Positions 59,167-64,000 of a stretch of DNA of 64,000 nucleotides are shown here, one piece after another. Below the pieces are notes generated by a model that had not been told where the DNA came from, ran no database searches, and was given only the letters and a program-made list of their open reading frames with translations. Source of the DNA: Rhodothermales bacterium (lineage in GTDB: Bacteria; Bacteroidota; Rhodothermia; Rhodothermales; JANQRZ01); the NCBI GenBank assembly GCA_039944855.1, contig JBDUXZ010000033.1, forward strand, positions 1 to 64,000, written 5' to 3'. The stretch's first letter is position 1; every line of letters starts with the position of its first letter. The translations under genes were made by a program, and so were the position numbers.

Positions 59167-59983
59167 ACGCCTCCGCCGCCTCGCCCCGCTCCAGCGCCGC
59201 CTGCCGCTTGCCGAGCTGCGACGACGCGAACGTCAACATCTCCGTCGCCGTGAGCCCGAACGGGTTCTGCTCGCCGCCGTACGGCGCGAAGTAATCCTGC
59301 AGCGTGCCGACGACGAGCGGGAAGAGCGTCTCAGCCTCGTCCTCCATCACATCGCGAAGCCCAGCGTCGCGCTCGAACGCCTCGCGGAGTAGGTCGATGC
59401 CGAAGGCGACGTGGCGGGCCTCGTCGCGCTGCACGAGCCGGATGCCTTCGACGAGGCCGGGCATGATCCCGCGGCTCTCGAAAATCGAGTAGAACCCGTG
59501 GTAGCCCGTCTCGGCGAGCGTCCCCTCGATGAAGAGGTGGTACGTCGTCACGGCGCGGACGAGCGCCTCATCGGAATCGTCGGTGAGGAGGGTGTCGAGC
59601 GCGCGCGGGAGGTGGTCGTCGAAAAGAGCCGTGCTCGACGGGCCGTCGTAGGCCCCGGCATCCACATCGCCGGCGACGGTGCCGAGCCAGCGGCGGAAGA
59701 ACTCGGCGTGCTTCGTCTCCTCCCAGATCTGCGAGGCGAGGAACGCGCACGCGGCCTCCTGCCCCGGCCGCTTCCGCAGCGCGATCAGCATGGGCGCGAG
59801 GTCGGAGGCGACGGCCTCTTCGCCGCCGAGGAACATGGCGCAGGCGCGGATCGTGGCGTCGCGGTGCTCGTCGTCGAGCGCGTCCCAGTCGCGGAGGTCT
59901 TGGTCGAGGTCGATGTTCTGCGGGTCCCACGCGAGCTTCTTCGCTTTGTGGTACCGCGTCCAGTGCGGGCTTCGGGCTTCCAT
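59165..59983 (-). CDS. R2-like ligand-binding oxidase (R2lox-like)
   Basis: A 272-residue ferritin-like di-metal protein. Metal ligands are seen in MFLGGEEAVASDL, QIWEETKHAEFF (E-x-x-H), IEGTLAETGYHGF and QRDEARHVAFG (E-x-x-H). It resembles the R2lox group, which binds a Mn/Fe pair and a fatty-acid-like ligand, more than class I ribonucleotide reductase R2, and there is no nrdA nearby. The physiological substrate is unknown. The stop codon overlaps the terminal repeat at 59152-59166. Confidence 0.85.
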   Translation of the reverse strand: MEARSPHWTRYHKAKKLAWDPQNIDLDQDLRDWDALDDEHRDATIRACAMFLGGEEAVASDLAPMLIALRKRPGQEAACAFLASQIWEETKHAEFFRRWLGTVAGDVDAGAYDGPSSTALFDDHLPRALDTLLTDDSDEALVRAVTTYHLFIEGTLAETGYHGFYSIFESRGIMPGLVEGIRLVQRDEARHVAFGIDLLREAFERDAGLRDVMEDEAETLFPLVVGTLQDYFAPYGGEQNPFGLTATEMLTFASSQLGKRQAALERGEAAEA

Positions 59984-60031
59984 CGGCAGAGCGGTTGGTG
60001 AGCGCCCAACATACTCACGCGGGCTCCTCCG

Positions 60032-60796
60032 TCAATGCACGTAGCTGCCCGCGTTGAGGTCGATAGTCGCGCCGGTCGCGTGGTCCATCTGCCCGCTCGC
60101 GAGGAAGACGATGGTCGGCGCGATGTCGGCCGGCTCGGTCATCCGGTCGAGGGCGAGATCGCTCGTGGCGTAGTCCACGCCGTAGGTGTCGATGAACGGC
60201 TGAGCCATGTCGGTCCGGGTGAAGCCGGGGGCGAGGGTAAACGCGACAATGCCCTGCTTGCCAAGCCCGCGGGCGAGCGACCGCGTGAGCGCCACGACGC
60301 CGCCTTTGCTCGCGGCGTAGGCCACGTACTCCGGCGTGTCGCCCCGGAAGGCGGCCCGGCTCGCAACGTTGATGATCCGCCCGCCGCCGTGCTCCGCGAA
60401 GTGCGTCGTCGCCGCCCGGCAGAGCACGCCGACGGCCGTGAGGTTGACGGCCATCGTCCGCTCCCACACCGCCAGCCAGTCGCCGTCCGGTGCGTCGAGC
60501 GCGACGCCCTCGGCCACGCCCGCGTTGTTGACGAGCACGTCCACCCGCCCGAACGCTTCGACCGCCTCGGCGAACAGTCCCGCCGCCGCGTCGGCGTCGG
60601 CGAGGTCGGCGCCGAACGCCTGCGCGCCGTTCCCGAGCGACTCAGCCAGTTCACGCGCGGCAGTTGCGTTCCGGTGGTAGTGCACGCCGACGGTCGCCCC
60701 GGCGGCGGCGAGGGCTTCGGCGGCGGCGCGGCCGATCCCCCGGCTCGCGCCCGTGACGAGGACGTGCAAACCCGAAAGGTCGAGGACGTGCGCCAT
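60032..60796 (-). CDS. short-chain dehydrogenase/reductase (FabG-like)
   Basis: A 254-residue SDR with the cofactor loop TGASRGIG (about 15-22), NNAG, catalytic Ser (INVASRAAF) and YAASKG (Y-x-x-x-K). The basic residue after the glycine loop and HYHRN suggest NADPH. The overall pattern is 3-oxoacyl-ACP reductase-like, but SDR specificity is hard to call. It starts at the base next to the DUF2480 stop, so the genes are translationally close. Confidence 0.87.
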   Translation of the reverse strand: MAHVLDLSGLHVLVTGASRGIGRAAAEALAAAGATVGVHYHRNATAARELAESLGNGAQAFGADLADADAAAGLFAEAVEAFGRVDVLVNNAGVAEGVALDAPDGDWLAVWERTMAVNLTAVGVLCRAATTHFAEHGGGRIINVASRAAFRGDTPEYVAYAASKGGVVALTRSLARGLGKQGIVAFTLAPGFTRTDMAQPFIDTYGVDYATSDLALDRMTEPADIAPTIVFLASGQMDHATGATIDLNAGSYVH

Positions 60797-61390
60797 CTAC
60801 TTCCTCGTCGGCAAGCCCGCGGGCCGGATGCCGACCGGCTTCGCCACGCCGACGGGCTTCGCCGCACCGGCCGGCGCGCTCGCGGCCTTCGGCTTGCGCC
60901 AGAGCGGGACGGACGAGCACGGCTCGCCGTACATCAGCTTCCGCGCCACGCCCTGCAATCGCTGCGTCGCGATGAGGTACGCATTCGCCGGGACGACTTT
61001 GCTACCACAGCCCTTGATGACGACCGGCGTATCCGCAAAGCGGCTCCAGTCCTCGGCGTCGAGAGCGCGCGTGAAGTGGTCGCGGATGAGGTCAGCGGCG
61101 CGGCCCGAGGCGACGGACGCCGCCCGGCCGACGAGCTTCGACGCGACGAGCATCGCGGCCCACGTCGGGATGATGGCATCGGTCGAGCAGAACACCGCGA
61201 CGTGCTGGCCGGCGTACTGATCCCAGTCATGCGTCTTCATTGCCTCGCGGAACGGCTTCTCGCGCAGGACCAGCCCTTCGACAAGGTGCGGCGCGAGGTC
61301 GAACTCGACGACGGGCTTGCCGTCCCAGAGGTCTTCGAGGTTGTAGACGACGATGTCGCTCTCGGCGACGCGGTTGACGATCGGTTCCAT
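60797..61390 (-). CDS. DUF2480 family protein
   Basis: A 197-residue protein matching DUF2480, a family I know mainly from Bacteroidota: VNRVAESDIVVYNLEDLWDG (key residues), FDLAPHLVEGLVLREKPFRE, FCSTDAIIPTWAAMLVASKL and a Cys in VVIKGCGSKVVP. A C-terminal Ala/Pro/Lys-rich tail (about 170-197) with repeated KPVG is extra. Function unknown; position after iscS has led to guesses of Fe-S-related roles. Confidence 0.88.
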   Translation of the reverse strand: MEPIVNRVAESDIVVYNLEDLWDGKPVVEFDLAPHLVEGLVLREKPFREAMKTHDWDQYAGQHVAVFCSTDAIIPTWAAMLVASKLVGRAASVASGRAADLIRDHFTRALDAEDWSRFADTPVVIKGCGSKVVPANAYLIATQRLQGVARKLMYGEPCSSVPLWRKPKAASAPAGAAKPVGVAKPVGIRPAGLPTRK

Positions 61391-61400
61391 CGGCTTGGGG

Positions 61401-62552
61401 TTACGCGGGAATAGGTTCAGCACGGAGGCGGGCGACGGCGGTCACGATCTCGTCGGCGGCGCGGCCGATCTCGTCTTCCGTCGTGAAGCGGCCGAGCGAG
61501 AGGCGGAGCGTGTCGAAGGCGTCGTCGTCGCTCAGTCCGAGCGCGGTGAGGACGTGGCTCGGGCGGGCGGACTTCGTGCGGCACGAACTGCCGACGGACG
61601 CGGCGACGCCCCGGATCGCAGGCAGCAGCTTGCCGTGCGTGCCGGGGAAAACGAGGTTGGCCGTGTTCGGCAGCCGGTGCTCCGTCGATCCGTTGACGCG
61701 GACGCCGTCGATGCGGTCGAGGAGGGCGGCTTCGAGCCGGTCGCGGAGCGCGGCGAGGCGGGCCGCGTCTTCGTCGAGCCGTGCGCCCGCGACCTCCGCC
61801 GCTTTCCCGAGCCCGACGATGCCGGGCACGTTGAGCGTGCCGCTCCGCAACCCGTCCTCCTGCCCGCCACCCGTGATCTCGGGTTCGAGCCGGACGCGCG
61901 GTTGCCGCCGGCTCCGATACAGCGCGCCGACGCCTTTCGGCCCGTAGACCTTGTGCCCCGAGCAGATCAGCAGGTCCGCGTGCGCCACGTCGACGGGGAT
62001 TTTGCCGACGGCCTGCGTCGCGTCGGTCATAAACAGCGCGCCCCGTTCGCGCACGATTTCGGCGATTTCCGGGACGGGCTGGATCACGCCCGTCTCGTTG
62101 TTCGCCCACATCACGGCGACGAGGAGCGTCGTGTCGGTGAGTGCGTCGCGGAGCACGTCGAGGTCGATCCGCCCGTCCGGCTGCACGCCGAGTACGGTGA
62201 CGCGGTAGCCCTCGGCTTCGAGCGACCTCACGGGGTCGAGCACCGCTTTGTGCTCGGTGGCGACGGTGACGACATGGTCTTTCTTCCCGCGATACGCAGC
62301 GGCGGTCCCACGAATCGCGAGGTTCGCTGCCTCCGTCGCGCCGCTCGTGAACGTCAGCGCATCGGGCCGCGCGCCGAGGAGCGCGCCGAGTTGCTCGCGC
62401 GCCTGTTTCACCGCCTCGTCGGCCGCCCAGCCGTAGGCGTGCGCGCTCGACGGGTTGCCGAACTGCTCCGTGAAATACGGCAGCATCGCGTCCAGCACCG
62501 CCGGGTCGACGGGCGTGGTGGCATTGTAATCGAGGTAAATCGGTCGGCTCAT
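61401..62552 (-). CDS. iscS: cysteine desulfurase (IscS/NifS)
   Basis: A 383-residue PLP enzyme: YLDYNATTPVDPAVL start, TSGATEAANLAIRG, VTVATEHKAV, MWANNETGVIQPV, Schiff-base Lys in LICSGHKVYGPKG and the mobile-loop catalytic Cys in SVGSSCRTKS. The SSCR-loop and length fit group I IscS. It gives sulfur for Fe-S clusters and thiolation. First gene of the iscS-DUF2480-SDR operon, with no iscU or sufE next to it. Confidence 0.94.
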   Translation of the reverse strand: MSRPIYLDYNATTPVDPAVLDAMLPYFTEQFGNPSSAHAYGWAADEAVKQAREQLGALLGARPDALTFTSGATEAANLAIRGTAAAYRGKKDHVVTVATEHKAVLDPVRSLEAEGYRVTVLGVQPDGRIDLDVLRDALTDTTLLVAVMWANNETGVIQPVPEIAEIVRERGALFMTDATQAVGKIPVDVAHADLLICSGHKVYGPKGVGALYRSRRQPRVRLEPEITGGGQEDGLRSGTLNVPGIVGLGKAAEVAGARLDEDAARLAALRDRLEAALLDRIDGVRVNGSTEHRLPNTANLVFPGTHGKLLPAIRGVAASVGSSCRTKSARPSHVLTALGLSDDDAFDTLRLSLGRFTTEDEIGRAADEIVTAVARLRAEPIPA

Positions 62553-62609
62553 AGCCCCTGTGCTACGCGGCGAGCGGGCGGTCGATCCGTACAAACCTAT
62601 TCGACCACC

Positions 62610-62675
62610 GGGCGGACACGCGGGTCCGCCCCTACGACCGATTCGACCGTAGGGGCAGACCCCTTGTGTCTGCTC
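62610..62675. repeat. two inverted GTAGGGGC-family hairpins
   Basis: GGGCGGACACGCGGGTCCGC with following CCCTACG (62610-62636) and CGTAGGGGCAGACCCCTTGT with following GTCTGCTC (62648-62675) are head-to-head copies of one family, each with a short hairpin (GGCGGAC/GTCCGCC; GCAGAC/GTCTGC). They lie upstream of iscS and downstream of the receptor gene. Confidence 0.6.
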
Positions 62676-62695
62676 TCGCCGAGGCCGCTGCTGCC

Positions 62696-64000
62696 TCAGA
62701 ACGAGGTCCGCACGCCGAGGAGGAACGTGCGCGGGAGGCCGGGGCGGAGGCCCGCCGGGCGCTGCGCGACCACGTACACCTCGTCGGCGAGGTTGCGGAC
62801 GCTGCCGAACACGGCCGTCCGGCTGTCCACCTTCACCTCTCCAGCGAGGTCGAGCACGAAGCGCGCATCGGTGTGACCCACGGTCTCTACCGGCGCCGAG
62901 CCCGCTGCCGTCCGCATCGCGCCGACGTAGTTGCCGCGGAGGTCGAAGCTGTAGCGGTCCCACTCCGTGCCGAGGCTCACCGCGAGCTGGTGGTGCGCGA
63001 CGTACGGCAGCTCGTCGCCCGCCTCCACGTCGCCCCACCCCTCGAACTCACTCGCGAACGACGTCTGGAAGGCGGCGTCGGTGTAGGTGTACGCGAGGCG
63101 CACCGGGAGCGCGAACGACGGCCCGAGAGCGCGCAGCCCGAGGCCGCGCGCTAGGTCGGCGCTCGCGGCGACTTCGAGCCCGCCGACGTGGACGCTGCCG
63201 CCGTTGAAGAGGTCGGTCGTGCCGCCGCCGCCGGCCGCGGCGAGGTCGGCGCCGAGGAGGTTGCTGTAGTCGTTGAAGAAGCCGGCGACCTGGGCGCTCA
63301 TCACGTCGCTCTCGTAGCGCGCGCCGAGTTCGTAGTTCACGCTCGCCTCGGGCTCGACGCCCTCCGTCGAGTTCGGTGGTGCGAAGCCGCGGTGGACGCC
63401 AGCGAACACGTTCAGCGCGGGCGTGAACTGATAGCCCGCCGCGATGCCCGGAATCCACACGTCGACGGTGTTCGCGCGCGTCTCGGGCGCGGCCGTGCGC
63501 TCGGGGTCGCTCTTGCCCCAGTCCTCGCGGCTGAGCGTGACGTGCTCGTAGCGGAGGCCCGGCGTGAGCGTCAGCCGCCCGATCGCGACCTCGGCCTGCG
63601 CGAACGTCGCCACGGCCTCGCCCGTCTCGATCCGGTTCGAGTCCGTGCCCGGCATGCCCGCGACGGTCCGGTTCATCAGCCCGTTCTCCATCGCGTACTC
63701 GTCCACCCACTGGAAGCGGTCCATCTCGTCGCGGTGGATCCGCAGGCCGACTTCGAGCTCCGTCGCGGCCGGGCCGAGGTCGAACCGCAGGCCCGCGATC
63801 GACTGCACGCCGGTCGAGAGGTAGTCGCGGTTGTTGTTCTTGACGTAGAGCACGCCGTCGGCGAGCCGGCCTTCGTCGGCGAAGGCGCCGCGCACGAGGG
63901 CGAGCTCGTCGGCGAAGGCGTCGGGGCTGTCGAGGATCGAGGCGATGCCGACTTTGGCGTCGGTCATCTCTCCGTCGTTCTCGTCGTCGGCGAGGCCGTC
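62696..64000 (-). CDS. TonB-dependent receptor, C-terminal part (partial)
   Basis: The last 434 codons of a gene that runs off the right edge. It is a beta-barrel with alternating aromatic strands, VFAGVHRGFAPPN (the R-G-F/Y-x-x-P motif typical of TonB-dependent receptors), NYELGARYES and a terminal LLGVRTSF with the C-terminal Phe needed for barrel insertion. It resembles FecA-type iron-complex receptors, but the plug domain and TonB box are outside the window. Confidence 0.9.
   Translation of the reverse strand, partial: DGLADDENDGEMTDAKVGIASILDSPDAFADELALVRGAFADEGRLADGVLYVKNNNRDYLSTGVQSIAGLRFDLGPAATELEVGLRIHRDEMDRFQWVDEYAMENGLMNRTVAGMPGTDSNRIETGEAVATFAQAEVAIGRLTLTPGLRYEHVTLSREDWGKSDPERTAAPETRANTVDVWIPGIAAGYQFTPALNVFAGVHRGFAPPNSTEGVEPEASVNYELGARYESDVMSAQVAGFFNDYSNLLGADLAAAGGGGTTDLFNGGSVHVGGLEVAASADLARGLGLRALGPSFALPVRLAYTYTDAAFQTSFASEFEGWGDVEAGDELPYVAHHQLAVSLGTEWDRYSFDLRGNYVGAMRTAAGSAPVETVGHTDARFVLDLAGEVKVDSRTAVFGSVRNLADEVYVVAQRPAGLRPGLPRTFLLGVRTSF

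Overview
The window is 64 kb of chromosome from a very GC-rich bacterium, with third codon positions almost all G or C. Several genes point to the Bacteroidota/Rhodothermota side of the tree, most likely a Rhodothermales- or Rubricoccaceae-like marine lineage: a short primary sigma factor without region 1.1, a DUF2480 protein, a TonB-dependent receptor, a serine-palmitoyltransferase-like enzyme, and the near absence of Shine-Dalgarno sequences. This placement is an inference. No rRNA, tRNA, CRISPR array, transposase or integrase was seen.

Bases 1-30,500 are one nearly continuous flagellar supercluster. In order it holds the flagellin 3' end; fliS-fliD-fliT-like-flgM; a leftward sigma54-dependent response regulator and histidine kinase pair; flgB-flgC-orf-fliE-fliF-fliG-fliH-fliI; fliJ-motE-fliK-flgD-orf(TIGR02530-like)-flgE; motA-motB-fliL-fliM-fliN; fliO-fliP-fliQ-fliR; and flhB-flhA-flhF-flhG-orf-fliA. 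Candidate sigma54 boxes precede flgB, fliJ, flhB and possibly fliO. Candidate sigma28 boxes precede fliS, flgM and motA. Together with FliA and FlgM this reads as a polar-flagellum hierarchy in which the sigma54 regulator drives basal-body genes and FliA drives filament and motor genes. The outer rod, L/P-ring, hook-filament junction and chemotaxis genes are not in the window.

Bases 30,500-51,400 are mostly housekeeping and envelope genes: a Rad52-like protein, a nuclease-like protein, a large metallopeptidase/beta-propeller/outer-membrane-barrel fusion, an aldo/keto reductase, rpoD, folP-cdaA, pcm, a DUF368 lipid-carrier transporter, two orphan microcompartment vertex proteins, a hot-dog thioesterase, a sensor kinase, an alpha-oxoamine synthase, deoB, a GAF/degenerate-GGDEF membrane protein and a KamA-family radical SAM enzyme.

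Bases 51,400-53,640 are an accessory islet. An AT-rich orphan gene encodes a protein with an apparent HEPN motif and a PD-(D/E)XK nuclease motif. Beside it is an 804-bp insertion at the 3' end of a D-Ala-D-Ala-ligase-like gene. The insertion carries a DUF6883/DUF4926-type gene pair and leaves two copies of the last 105 bp of the ligase gene that differ only at synonymous positions.

Bases 53,535-64,000 hold that ligase gene, three tandem paralogues of an uncharacterised membrane family, a GNAT-nitrilase fusion, an R2lox-like oxidase, an iscS-DUF2480-SDR operon and the C-terminal part of a TonB-dependent receptor. Several families of short palindromic intergenic repeats recur through the window, and one copy lies in frame inside a coding sequence.
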